From: a virus
Length of the DNA: 64,000 nt
Strand: one strand, 5' to 3'
Virus record (IMG/VR): IMGVR_UViG_3300017963_000225
Coordinates: 1 to 64,000 of that record
Below the pieces are notes generated by a model that worked only from the letters and a program-made list of their open reading frames with translations, did no database searches and was not told the origin of the DNA. Of the stretch, positions 1 through 6,540 are shown piece after piece (within the stretch, counting starts at the first letter, position 1; each line of letters opens with the position of its first letter). Both the position numbers and the translations under genes were made by a program.

Positions 1-533
1 AGCTCCTCGTCGTCCAGCTTGTATTTGCCGGCGTCGTCAGCGGGCTCCTCTAGGATGAGGTTGGCCCAAGCGTCGAAGTCGGAAAACTCCTCGGACGACA
101 TGATTTCGGCGGTGAGCGTTTTCAGGTCCTCGTCCGACGTGGCGCCCTTCACCTGATTGCTTTCGAGCATCAAGTATTTCGCCAAATCCTCCGACATTTC
201 GCCGAGGTTGACGACCGGGATCTCGTCGTAGCCTAGCTCGCTCGCTGCTCGCCAACGGTGCTCGCCATCGACAATCATATACGGCGCCGCTTGCGGATCG
301 CTGGCGCGTTCCGGGTTTGGCCGCACTAAAATCGGAATGGTAAACCCTACTTTCGGATCAGCCATATTGGCCTTGAGCGCCGAAAAATAGGCATTGCCCA
401 TCTTGTTTTTATTGTATGGATTGGGGACAACCTCGCGCACCGAAACGAGACGACTCGTGCGGGCGCGAAGTATGTCCATGAGCTTGTTGCGATCGACCTT
501 TGCGAGGTCAACCTTTGCAATTCGTTTGACCAT
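1..533 (-). CDS. ParB-like nuclease-domain protein (3' end cut by window)
   Basis: The open frame runs from an ATG at 533 to the window edge without a stop, giving 177 residues of an incomplete protein. The signature GEHRWRAA lies at residues 90-97, preceded by VPNPYNKNK (36-44) and PILVRP (67-72), the normal order of a ParB/Srx N-terminal domain. An AGGAC box sits three bases before the ATG. Such domains bind or cut DNA, or act as nucleotide-dependent switches; phage copies are also found beside base-modification genes. It is the last visible gene of a minus-strand group with a basic protein, a radical SAM enzyme and a JAMM protein. The C-terminal part, which would decide the function, is outside the window. 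Confidence 0.85.
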   Translation of the reverse strand, partial: MVKRIAKVDLAKVDRNKLMDILRARTSRLVSVREVVPNPYNKNKMGNAYFSALKANMADPKVGFTIPILVRPNPERASDPQAAPYMIVDGEHRWRAASELGYDEIPVVNLGEMSEDLAKYLMLESNQVKGATSDEDLKTLTAEIMSSEEFSDFDAWANLILEEPADDAGKYKLDDEE

Positions 534-572
534 TGTGTCCTAACTCGCTTACTCGCTGACGGTTGATGGCTT

Positions 573-899
573 TTAGAGCTGACGAGTCATTTTGCCTTTG
601 ACGCTGCCAGCCTTCTTGGCGCCAGCCTTCTTGCTGGTAGCCTTCATTTTGCTGGTCGGCTTGCCCTTGGGCTTGCCGCCACGAGCCGCGATCGAGCTGA
701 CGCCGCCGCCCTTCTCAAAGGCGTGCTTGATCTTGTTCTTCTTCAGGTGAGCGGCAAGGTTTTGGGCCTTCTGGCGACCGGCTGCCGTGTCGCCTTTGTG
801 CCCGACCTTGCGAATCCAGGACGCTCCCGCCCTGGTGCGCGCCTTACCGTACTTCTTGTGATGCCCGGCCGTTCCGCCCCATTGAAAAATCAGATCCAT
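573..899 (-). CDS. small Lys/Ala-rich basic protein, unknown function
   Basis: A 108-residue protein that starts at an ATG four bases after the upstream radical SAM gene stops. The C-terminal third is low-complexity KPKGKPTSK / KKAGAKKAG sequence like histone H1 or other nucleic-acid-binding tails. The N-terminal half (GTAGHHKKYGKARTRAG, then GRQKAQNLAAHLKKN) is less simple and may be a folded domain. Binding to DNA or RNA is an inference from charge only. No family is recognised. Confidence 0.7.
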   Translation of the reverse strand: MDLIFQWGGTAGHHKKYGKARTRAGASWIRKVGHKGDTAAGRQKAQNLAAHLKKNKIKHAFEKGGGVSSIAARGGKPKGKPTSKMKATSKKAGAKKAGSVKGKMTRQL

Positions 900-902
900 C
901 TC

Positions 903-2267
903 TCAGTCCTCCTTGCAATAGGCCCAAGGCATGACGCCGTTGCCCGGCTCCGGCGCCGACCACTCGACCATGCCGTTAGGTGCGTTCTCTTCATTGTCCT
1001 CGAAAACATCGCTTTCGACAAAGGGCGCCAAAACGCGCACCACGTCGCCATTGTCATCGACCGCGACTGTTTCCACCTTGTTTTCGTGATCCACATCTTC
1101 GAGCATGAGCTTCACGTCGGCGTAGTTGGCAATGCCGCGTGTGTAGTCCATGTCATTCCACAGGTAGTGCATCACGTTGAGCAGGCTTGTGCGCTTGCCG
1201 AGTGCGTGCTTGGCATGGTGATAGCGGTCGTTGTCACGAGCGATTACTTGCAGGATTTCTTCCGTGCGAAAGACGTGCTTTAGGATGCTGAACTGGCCGT
1301 AAAACTTCTCGACCTCTGGCCAGGTGACAATCACCGGCTTTTGACCGTACTCGTCGAAGCAGTCCACGAGGTTGTCGTGCAGCCAGTGCGCGTCGCCCTC
1401 GAACTGCGGAAGCCGGCCGGTGTTGCCCTTGACGAACTCGTCGCCGAGCTTGCGGCCGTAGGTGAGCTTGAGCCCGTACTTGGCAGCCGCCTGCTCCATC
1501 AGATCCTTGTCGGCGTCGAAGCCCTCGTAGTCGTTGGCTTTGGCGATGTAGGGCTTAAACTTCTCGGCAATCGAGCGCGACTGGAGCTTGGTGAGGTGCA
1601 GGGTCTGCGTGCAGACACCCTTGGCGCCAGCGTCAGCGCACGCCTTGAAGAAGCCTTGAATGTCTGGCACCCAATCGCGCAGGTAGGGGTTGAGGCCCAC
1701 CACGCAATCGACGCCAGCCTTGCTGAGAGATTCGATGCGGCGCAGGCGCTCAGCCGGCGGCGGCGCGTACTTCTCGGTTTCCTTGGCCACCTCGTCAAGC
1801 AGCGTCGTGATGGTGACGTAAACGACGATGTGCTCCTTGCAGGCGACTAGCAGGTCAAACAGCTCGGGCGTATAGACCTCCTTGGTCTGGATAAACACCG
1901 GCTGCTTGACCAGCGCCCACTCGCGCAGAAGCCGCTCGCTCACCTTATGCTTCTGCTCGGCGGCCGGATAGAACGGATCGACGTTGTTGCTGTAGATGGT
2001 GACATACCGATTGCGAATGAATGTCTCGACCATGCTAGTCGGATCGTAGCCCTGGCCGTGCGCCTTCTGGAGCTTGCGAATATAGGCATCGGTCGGGTCA
2101 TCCTGCGATCCAACCGCCGTACCAAGCCCGACCTTGTTGAGATTGGCGAAGCAGTAAAAGCAGCTCTGAAAGCAGTAGCTGAACATCGACAAGTCGAGAA
2201 CATAAGAATCGTTAAAGATGTCTCCAAAAAGTTTCAAAGGTGTGGAAACAAAAGTCACTCTTGCCAC
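903..2267 (-). CDS. radical SAM protein, SplB-like
   Basis: A 454-residue protein with a CxxxCxxC iron-sulfur motif at Cys32, Cys36 and Cys39 (YCFQSCFYC), which ligates the 4Fe-4S cluster of radical SAM enzymes. The spacing of the motif behind a short N-terminal strand and the IYSNNVDPFYP and PVFIQTKE segments resemble spore photoproduct lyase-like radical SAM proteins, a large group of mostly unknown substrates. The C-terminal 150 residues have no recognised domain and end in an acidic stretch. The start is GTG at 2267 with AGGAG eight bases upstream. It lies between a JAMM-domain gene and a ParB-like gene. The substrate is unknown; nucleic-acid modification is possible but inferred from context. 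Confidence 0.88.
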   Translation of the reverse strand: MARVTFVSTPLKLFGDIFNDSYVLDLSMFSYCFQSCFYCFANLNKVGLGTAVGSQDDPTDAYIRKLQKAHGQGYDPTSMVETFIRNRYVTIYSNNVDPFYPAAEQKHKVSERLLREWALVKQPVFIQTKEVYTPELFDLLVACKEHIVVYVTITTLLDEVAKETEKYAPPPAERLRRIESLSKAGVDCVVGLNPYLRDWVPDIQGFFKACADAGAKGVCTQTLHLTKLQSRSIAEKFKPYIAKANDYEGFDADKDLMEQAAAKYGLKLTYGRKLGDEFVKGNTGRLPQFEGDAHWLHDNLVDCFDEYGQKPVIVTWPEVEKFYGQFSILKHVFRTEEILQVIARDNDRYHHAKHALGKRTSLLNVMHYLWNDMDYTRGIANYADVKLMLEDVDHENKVETVAVDDNGDVVRVLAPFVESDVFEDNEENAPNGMVEWSAPEPGNGVMPWAYCKED

Positions 2268-2318
2268 GTCTACTGCTCCTGTCTAACATCGCCGCCATGA
2301 ATGCCGACGCAAGTAAGA

Positions 2319-2672
2319 TCATCCATTGAAAATATACCTTATGCGGTTGCTGCACATGACGGCGCACGCGCCAATCACGTTCATCTTGCGGCACAGTGCC
2401 TCGAAGTGCTCGGCAGCCTCCAGGTCGGCTGGGCTTGCTTGTGGATGGCCTGCGGGGTGATTGTGGATAAGCAAACACTTCGCCGCGTTTCCAATCAGAG
2501 CCTCTAGCTTCTCGGTCGAAACCTTTGTCTTGTTCTCCACGTTCGCGTCGAGCACATGCACATAGGCGCGCCCGTCGTGGTCCTCGGTGACGAGAACGAG
2601 CCCTTCCTCGCCGTGCTCGGCAGCGCCGCGCATCATGAATCGCATAATGTTGATTGCTTGTTTCCACTTCAT
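2319..2672 (-). CDS. RadC/JAMM-like metal-dependent domain protein
   Basis: A 117-residue protein carrying HNHPAGHPQASPAD, that is H70-x-H72-x7-S80-x2-D83, the complete zinc-binding JAMM (MPN+) motif as in RadC. An upstream Glu (E22 or E23) could be the catalytic acid. It is shorter than bacterial RadC (about 220 residues) and lacks the helix-hairpin-helix part, so it is a stand-alone RadC C-terminal-type domain, as often found in phages and mobile elements. Enzymatic role of RadC-type JAMM proteins is unsettled. It is the first gene of the minus-strand group and diverges from the RHH genes at 2736. Confidence 0.85.
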   Translation of the reverse strand: MKWKQAINIMRFMMRGAAEHGEEGLVLVTEDHDGRAYVHVLDANVENKTKVSTEKLEALIGNAAKCLLIHNHPAGHPQASPADLEAAEHFEALCRKMNVIGACAVMCSNRIRYIFNG

Positions 2673-2689
2673 ACCTCAAGAGTCTCCTG

Positions 2690-2713
2690 CAAATGCTTGC
2701 GCCGCTGCATTGG
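2690..2713. promoter_or_regulatory. inverted repeat in the divergent intergenic region, possible operator
   Basis: The 63-bp gap between the divergent genes at 2672 and 2736 holds the arms CAAATGC and GCATTGG, seven bases each with one mismatch, separated by ten bases. Ribbon-helix-helix proteins commonly bind such repeats in front of their own genes, and the first plus-strand gene here is RHH-like. This is a suggestion from symmetry and position only. Confidence 0.25.
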
Positions 2714-2735
2714 ATTGAGTAAAACGAATAGCGAA

Positions 2736-3038
2736 ATGTCTGATGATATAAAAAATGTCGTGCTCAGTGGAAGCGTTCACCCTGGGCTCTTGGAGCTGGC
2801 GCGGCGAGAAGCTTTCTGGCGAGGCATGACGTTCTCCCAGCTCCTAGACGAGCTGCTGCGCGGGCGCTATAGCTCATCCGAGCACCGCTATGCACCTAAG
2901 CCGCTTTTGCCAGGCGAGGAGCCCGATAATGATTGGAGCCAAGCCGAAATCGTCTACCGAAAAGAAGATGCCGCTCAGCATTCGAGTGACGCCGGCTGTG
3001 TACGAAGCTGTCAAGCTCCTAGCGGCTCATCGACATAG
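2736..3038 (+). CDS. ribbon-helix-helix-like small protein 1
   Basis: A 100-residue product from an ATG at 2736. Residues 8-44 (a VVLSGSV strand, then two helices ending in FSQLLDELLRGR) fit a ribbon-helix-helix DNA-binding fold. The C-terminal half is polar and is probably unstructured. It overlaps the next gene by 110 bases in another frame, so the last third is less certain. It is the first of three overlapping RHH-like genes on the plus strand. A regulatory role at the divergent region just upstream is inferred. Confidence 0.6.
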   Translation: MSDDIKNVVLSGSVHPGLLELARREAFWRGMTFSQLLDELLRGRYSSSEHRYAPKPLLPGEEPDNDWSQAEIVYRKEDAAQHSSDAGCVRSCQAPSGSST

Positions 3039-3147
3039 CGCCAGCGAGCTTGTAGACATGGCGCTGCGGCGCCTTTTTACAGAGGATCAAGACTTTGTTG
3101 AAGAACTCGCAGGACTTAGGGAGCGATACAAGGATCGAACTGGATGA
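2929..3147 (+). CDS. ribbon-helix-helix-like small protein 2
   Basis: A 72-residue product from ATG 2929, which has GGCGAGGAG seven bases upstream; an alternative start is ATG 2968 (MPLSIRV). Residues 14-52 read PLSIRVTPAVYEAVKLL, then ASELVDMALRRLF: the short strand followed by two helices typical of the ribbon-helix-helix (CopG/Arc) fold. This is the clearest RHH of the three neighbours. It overlaps both the preceding and the following gene. Confidence 0.7.
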   Translation: MIGAKPKSSTEKKMPLSIRVTPAVYEAVKLLAAHRHSASELVDMALRRLFTEDQDFVEELAGLRERYKDRTG

Positions 3148-3394
3148 CCGTCGGGTCCTCAACCTTGAGCGAGGTTTGTTGCCCGCTGAAGCGCTGACCA
3201 AAAGGGATCGGCCGAAGAAGATGCGAGCCTACTCATTATCGAAGCGCAGCTACGCGATTCTCGCTCGATTGGTTGGGGATGATCGGCGAAAAACAGCGTT
3301 TTCTGACCAGTTGGAAATACTAGTGGCGAAATACGGCCCGATGGAGCTGGCGGCGAGAATTGAAGAGGCTGAGTCAAAAAAAACGGCGCCCTAA
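3095..3394 (+). CDS. ribbon-helix-helix-like small protein 3
   Basis: Up to 99 residues if the TTG at 3095 is used; an ATG at 3221 (GAAGAAG just before it) would give 57 residues starting MRAYSLSKRSYA. The segment from that ATG reads strand, helix, helix (LSKRSYAILARLVG, FSDQLEILVAKYG), again RHH-like, which favours the shorter form or an extended N-terminal arm. The gene ends in the loop of a hairpin that faces the convergent gene at 3437. Confidence 0.55.
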   Translation: MLKNSQDLGSDTRIELDDRRVLNLERGLLPAEALTKRDRPKKMRAYSLSKRSYAILARLVGDDRRKTAFSDQLEILVAKYGPMELAARIEEAESKKTAP

Positions 3395-3424
3395 GCGCCG
3401 CTGCACGACGCCCTTATTCGGGCG
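3376..3424 (-). terminator. intrinsic terminator region between convergent genes
   Basis: CGGCGC (3384-3389) pairs with GCGCCG (3395-3400) across a CCTAA loop; read on the minus strand the hairpin is followed by eight T residues (3376-3383), a good terminator for the gene at 3437. A second stem, CGCCC (3409-3413) with GGGCG (3420-3424), could serve the plus-strand RHH genes but has only a weak T run. Confidence 0.7.
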
Positions 3425-3436
3425 CCGCCGCTATTG

Positions 3437-3781
3437 TTAGCGCTCGGTCAATCCAAGCTTCTCGGCAAGCCCTTGCTCGATGTACGCCGCTCGCGCCTTG
3501 ACGTTGAAAATCCGCGCCGCTGCCTCGTCAGTGATTACCCACGAGCGCCCGGTCAGCACCGTGCGCCCTTCGTCGTCCTTCGTCGCTTCGACCAGTAGCA
3601 CGCCGCCCTGCTTCATTGCGTCAGCGCAATCGTCGCAGGGGCTACGATCAGGCATGTGCCTTGGTGCTTGCTCATCGCTGGGGAGTTTGCCGAGTAGCCC
3701 TACTCCAGTTTCCCTGCCGCACAGCACGCACTGGAGAATGCTCGGATTTAAGCCGTGCTTCGGACTGATTTTGATGTTCAT
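3437..3781 (-). CDS. small zinc-finger-like phage protein
   Basis: A 114-residue protein with two Cys pairs, CVLC (residues 18-21) and CDDC (49-52), suggesting one zinc site. The layout MNIKISPKHGLNPSI...CxxCG...EAP...CxxC...WVIT is shared by many small uncharacterised phage proteins. It overlaps the upstream gene by ATGA (3778-3781), indicating translational coupling. Function unknown. Confidence 0.7.
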   Translation of the reverse strand: MNIKISPKHGLNPSILQCVLCGRETGVGLLGKLPSDEQAPRHMPDRSPCDDCADAMKQGGVLLVEATKDDEGRTVLTGRSWVITDEAAARIFNVKARAAYIEQGLAEKLGLTER

Positions 3782-4158
3782 TTCTGCTCCGCTCGTTTAG
3801 GTCGTTTATTCCATGCAGCCCGCGCCTGCGTTATTTCGTCCATGGGACGGAGGTGATCGGCCCGTGAATCGCCCACCCAGGTTATGATTATGATCGGTCG
3901 CACAATACAATCATCATTCTGGCAGCCGATCCTCAGTACATTGCGGGCATTCGATCGCGTTCCGCCGCGCTCGACGTCGCCATACGCCTTTCCGCCGCAA
4001 AAAGGACACGGTGACAGCTTATCCGCCGCCCGACGCAAATCAGCCGAGGTCATGGCGCAAGGCTGGCATTTACCGCCCTTCATGCTCCGACCGCATTTTT
4101 TGCATGTGTTTTTGTGGAATTTGTCATACAGCCGTTCTCGGTTTTTGATCGCTGACAT
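3778..4158 (-). CDS. Lar-like restriction-alleviation family zinc-ribbon protein
   Basis: A 126-residue protein with an N-terminal CKKCG...CQPC zinc knuckle (residues 19-35) and a Lar-type core: LSPCPFCGGKA near residue 48, RIGCQNDDC near 76, and AWNKRP near the C-terminus. The Lar family is named for Rac prophage Lar, which relieves type I restriction, but most phage members are untested. The start at 4158 has GGAGAGG in front. The extra N-terminal zinc site is not part of the usual short Lar domain. Confidence 0.75.
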   Translation of the reverse strand: MSAIKNRERLYDKFHKNTCKKCGRSMKGGKCQPCAMTSADLRRAADKLSPCPFCGGKAYGDVERGGTRSNARNVLRIGCQNDDCIVRPIIIITWVGDSRADHLRPMDEITQARAAWNKRPKRAEQK

Positions 4159-4271
4159 TTATTCCTCTCCGTTTTTATGATGACTACGCCGGTCAGGTGT
4201 TCGACTAGGTGCGTCATATTGATCGCTAAATACTGCTCAAAATAAGCTTCAAATTTTTCCTCATCACTCAT
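4080..4271 (-). CDS. small hypothetical protein
   Basis: 63 residues from an ATG at 4271 with AGGAG eight bases upstream. The first 36 residues (DEEKFEAYFEQYLA, then a hydrophobic stretch) look protein-like; the remainder overlaps the start of the Lar-like gene by 79 bases in another frame and has poor composition. Either a real short protein with a long overlap or one truncated by a frameshift. No family recognised. Confidence 0.4.
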   Translation of the reverse strand: MSDEEKFEAYFEQYLAINMTHLVEHLTGVVIIKTERNKCQRSKTENGCMTNSTKTHAKNAVGA

Positions 4272-4295
4272 AAGTAAAGGCTCCTGTTAGTGAAA

Positions 4296-4316
4296 GGCGC
4301 GCCCTTCGGGCGCGCC
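4296..4316 (-). terminator. GC-rich hairpin downstream of the pentapeptide gene
   Basis: GGCGCGCCC and GGGCGCGCC form a perfect 9-bp stem with a TTC loop. On the minus strand it is followed by TTTCACT. It lies between the pentapeptide-repeat gene and the gene starting at 4271, so it may end or attenuate the transcript. Confidence 0.65.
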
Positions 4317-4328
4317 GCCTGGCTGGTG

Positions 4329-5114
4329 TTAGGCTCGTTTTGCGAACGCGCCGGGCTCGACAGGTCCTCGTTTCAACGCTGCACGCACGCGCCCTAGCGT
4401 GGCCGCGCCTTTCACGATGGGCCTCCCCGCAGCGACTTGTGCGCGCTGCCAAGCGATGAATTCAGCCCACGTCGTAATAGTGCTTCTTCCTTTCGGTGTG
4501 GCTTTCATTTTCGCCACCGGCCGAGCCACCGGCCGAGCCTTCGGCCGAGCCTTCGGCCGAGCCTTCGGCCGAGCCTTCGGCCGAGCCTTCGGCCGAGCCT
4601 TCGGCCGAGCCTTGGTCGCCTTCGGCCGCAGGCGAATCACTTCGGCGATCGATCCGTCCGGCAATTTCGCTCCACGTATATCCGTGTCAGGCATACCAGC
4701 GCGAGCTAAGCGTGCGATTGAGCCTGTGAGCGCTGCGGTGAGGTCAGCGCCGCGCAGGTCGGCGCAATATAGGCGAGCGCATCGCAAATCCGCCGTGTCG
4801 ATCCGTGCGCCGCGCAAGTCCGCGCCGCTGAAATCGACGCCGGTAAGGTCGGCACCGCGGAAATCGGCACCGCGTAAGTCGGCACCCTTGAAGCTAGCGC
4901 ATGACAAGTAAGCACCCGCAAAATAAGCGCTTTTCAGTGAAGCATAAGAAAAATCAATCCCGCGCATATCCTGTCCGTGCAGCCACCCGTCGTCCAAGTA
5001 ATTGAAATTATTGAATTTTTGACCCCTGAAGCTTGCTTTCGTGCAAGCAAAACCCGACAATTTTGACACGTAACCGCTTGAAAGTACTGACATTTTCGCT
5101 GGTGTGGCGTTCAT
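4329..5114 (-). CDS. pentapeptide-repeat protein with RPKA tail
   Basis: A 261-residue protein if started at ATG 5114, which has GGGGGG five bases upstream; the longer frame back to a GTG at 5222 has no good ribosome site. About residues 35-150 are pentapeptide repeats of the A(D/N)LxG type (ADLRGADFRGADLTG and so on), which fold into a right-handed beta-helix; some members mimic DNA and bind gyrase. The helix is followed by a tail of six RPKA and two RPVA repeats, strongly basic, then a C-terminal helical segment with WAEFIAWQRAQ. A beta-helix joined to a basic tail is an unusual layout; target unknown. Confidence 0.8.
   Translation of the reverse strand: MNATPAKMSVLSSGYVSKLSGFACTKASFRGQKFNNFNYLDDGWLHGQDMRGIDFSYASLKSAYFAGAYLSCASFKGADLRGADFRGADLTGVDFSGADLRGARIDTADLRCARLYCADLRGADLTAALTGSIARLARAGMPDTDIRGAKLPDGSIAEVIRLRPKATKARPKARPKARPKARPKARPKARPKARPVARPVAKMKATPKGRSTITTWAEFIAWQRAQVAAGRPIVKGAATLGRVRAALKRGPVEPGAFAKRA
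4513..4608 (-). repeat. 12-bp tandem repeat, eight units
   Basis: Eight head-to-tail 12-bp units (two gccaccggccga, six gccttcggccga on the plus strand) encode the RPVA/RPKA tail of the pentapeptide protein. The six inner units are identical, implying recent expansion or slippage. Any change by whole units keeps the frame. Confidence 0.95.
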
Positions 5115-5145
5115 AAATCCCCCCGGTTGGTGGTTGTGTGGTCGT

Positions 5146-5174
5146 ATATTCTTATCGGCACGAGCGCAAATCAA
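5146..5174 (-). promoter_or_regulatory. candidate sigma70-type promoter for the pentapeptide gene
   Basis: On the minus strand TTGATT (5174-5169) and GAATAT (5151-5146) are 17 bases apart, placing a start of transcription about 25 bases before ATG 5114. The -35 is good, the -10 weak. It sits in the 240-bp divergent gap before the plus-strand operon; no convincing plus-strand promoter was found there. Confidence 0.3.
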
Positions 5175-5355
5175 CTTGAGCAATATTTTTAGTCCATTGT
5201 AATCATTGGGTTTTTTGGCCACAATTTTTTCTGTTGACGAAACCCTCGCGGTCCTGCACTGTCACGACTCAACAAACCGACCAAGAAAATGACAAAAAAC
5301 TTGACAAGCTAATTCCGCTTTTGCGGCGCTGGCTTCCGAAGATGTGGGTTCAAGG

Positions 5356-5550
5356 ATGGACTTAGCGGTGACGCTTGCCGTAGCGCGGCAAGCTGTGGAC
5401 GAGCACGCGCAGCGCGATGGCGTGACAACGCTGCTCGCGCATTACTGGCAAGCTCGGCACGCCGGCCAGCCTGAGCCCTATCCCAACGCTGACGACGAAG
5501 CGTCTTTTCTAGGTGATCGACTGCGCCACGAATACGAGCCACACGAATAA
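5356..5550 (+). CDS. small hypothetical protein
   Basis: 64 residues from ATG 5356, with a GTG at 5344 as a possible alternative. The protein is mainly helical by composition (AVARQAVDEHAQRDGV, then LLAHYWQARHAG) with an acidic C-terminus. It is the first gene of the plus-strand operon that ends at 10133. No family recognised. Confidence 0.55.
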   Translation: MDLAVTLAVARQAVDEHAQRDGVTTLLAHYWQARHAGQPEPYPNADDEASFLGDRLRHEYEPHE

Positions 5551-5563
5551 TAAGGAGCAGAAA

Positions 5564-5836
5564 GTGACACGATTCTACGCAAGCATAGATAGTGACATCG
5601 GAAAGACAACGCCAACACGGCGCGGAAAAGCAAGCATCTCCGCCCATGTGCGAGGCTGGGACATTGGCGGACGGGTGACTGTCTACGCTGATAAGGGTGG
5701 ACGCGATCGAGTGGTGCTTACGCTCACGCACGGCAGCAACGGCGGCGGCAGTGAAATTTTTGTGGACGAGTTCATCCTGACACCAACCGGCATTGAGCGC
5801 GCCGCTGATATGCAGGACCAGCCAAGGTTGCCATGA
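5564..5836 (+). CDS. small conserved phage protein, unknown function
   Basis: 90 residues from a GTG at 5564 with AAGGAG seven bases upstream. The pattern FYASIDSD...KGKASISAHVRGWDIGG...VYADKGGRDRVVLTLTHGSNG is shared with many short uncharacterised phage proteins and predicts a beta-rich fold. Its role is unknown. Confidence 0.65.
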   Translation: MTRFYASIDSDIGKTTPTRRGKASISAHVRGWDIGGRVTVYADKGGRDRVVLTLTHGSNGGGSEIFVDEFILTPTGIERAADMQDQPRLP

Positions 5837-5849
5837 TTGGAGGAGTGAA

Positions 5850-6011
5850 ATGTTTGCGATCATTGGATTTTATTGTGGCGAAAGCGAAGTAATCGATTTT
5901 GCCGACGACATGCCGACAGCTCGATATCTGGCTGCGGAATATCGAGTGGCGTTCGGCACCGGCTGGACTATTCGCATTCGTCGCAAGCGACCAGGTGACG
6001 ACCTAATATGA
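5850..6011 (+). CDS. small hypothetical protein
   Basis: 53 residues from ATG 5850, preceded by GGAGG. The sequence has an N-terminal hydrophobic strand (FAIIGFYCG) and a basic end. Its stop overlaps the next start (ATGA at 6008). No family recognised. Confidence 0.6.
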   Translation: MFAIIGFYCGESEVIDFADDMPTARYLAAEYRVAFGTGWTIRIRRKRPGDDLI

Positions 6012-6331
6012 AAATGAGTTTGCGCGCTCCATGCACTAATTGCCCCTTTCGCTCCGATAGGCCCGGATATTTGACGAAAGCTCGCATTCGCAAGCTACGA
6101 AGAGAGCTTGTCGATCTACAGCTATCGTTCTCGTGTCACAAAACCGACCGGGGTAAAGGGGCTGACCCCCAGCATTGCGCTGGAGCATTGATTCTGCTCG
6201 AAAAGCTCAACCGACCGAATCAATGGATGAGGATAGCCGAGCGGATCGGCATATACGACAGAACGAAAATAAACATGAACGCGCCGATTTTTGATTCGTT
6301 CGACGAAATGATCGAAGCGCAGATGAGGTGA
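6008..6331 (+). CDS. DUF6283-like zinc-binding protein
   Basis: 107 residues with CTNCPFRSDRPGYL at 9-22, FSCHKT near 42-47 and CAGALILLEK near 58-67. The CxxCPFR ... CH ... CAG arrangement matches the DUF6283 family, small presumed zinc proteins common in phages and actinobacteria. Function unknown. Translationally coupled to the preceding gene. Confidence 0.75.
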   Translation: MKMSLRAPCTNCPFRSDRPGYLTKARIRKLRRELVDLQLSFSCHKTDRGKGADPQHCAGALILLEKLNRPNQWMRIAERIGIYDRTKINMNAPIFDSFDEMIEAQMR

Positions 6332-6333
6332 TT

Positions 6334-6540
6334 ATGTCCGTTTATGAAGGTATCCCACTCAAGGGTCGCGCTTACCTGCTGTGGAAAGAGCTGTCGAAAG
6401 AAAAAACCTTTCCCGACTTGAGAGAGGCTTATAAGCACGCAATATTTCTCGCATCGAAGTGCCTTGAATACGGCAATTTCAAGGTGGATGAGTACGGCAA
6501 TGTTATTGATGAGGAGCAGAAAAATGAAAGTCAAGGTTGA
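6334..6540 (+). CDS. small hypothetical protein
   Basis: 68 residues from ATG 6334, which has GAGGTG at proper distance; a GTG at 6328 overlapping the previous stop is also possible. The sequence is helical and charged (YLLWKELSKEK, YKHAIFLASKCLEYG). It overlaps the next gene by 17 bases. No family recognised. Confidence 0.6.
   Translation: MSVYEGIPLKGRAYLLWKELSKEKTFPDLREAYKHAIFLASKCLEYGNFKVDEYGNVIDEEQKNESQG

Noticed and set aside
903-2267. plus-strand frames inside the radical SAM gene (for example 1341-1850)
   Set aside because: Shadow frames without start signals; the minus-strand product has an intact CxxxCxxC motif.
4513-4608. possible CRISPR array
   Set aside because: Units are directly adjacent 12-mers without spacers and encode protein.
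4399-4911. plus-strand frame with repeated GRAF peptides
   Set aside because: It is the antisense of the RPKA repeat and pentapeptide gene; repeats keep all frames open.
5115-5222. longer start (GTG 5222) for the pentapeptide protein
   Set aside because: No ribosome site before the GTG, while ATG 5114 has one, and the extra sequence includes a promoter-like element.
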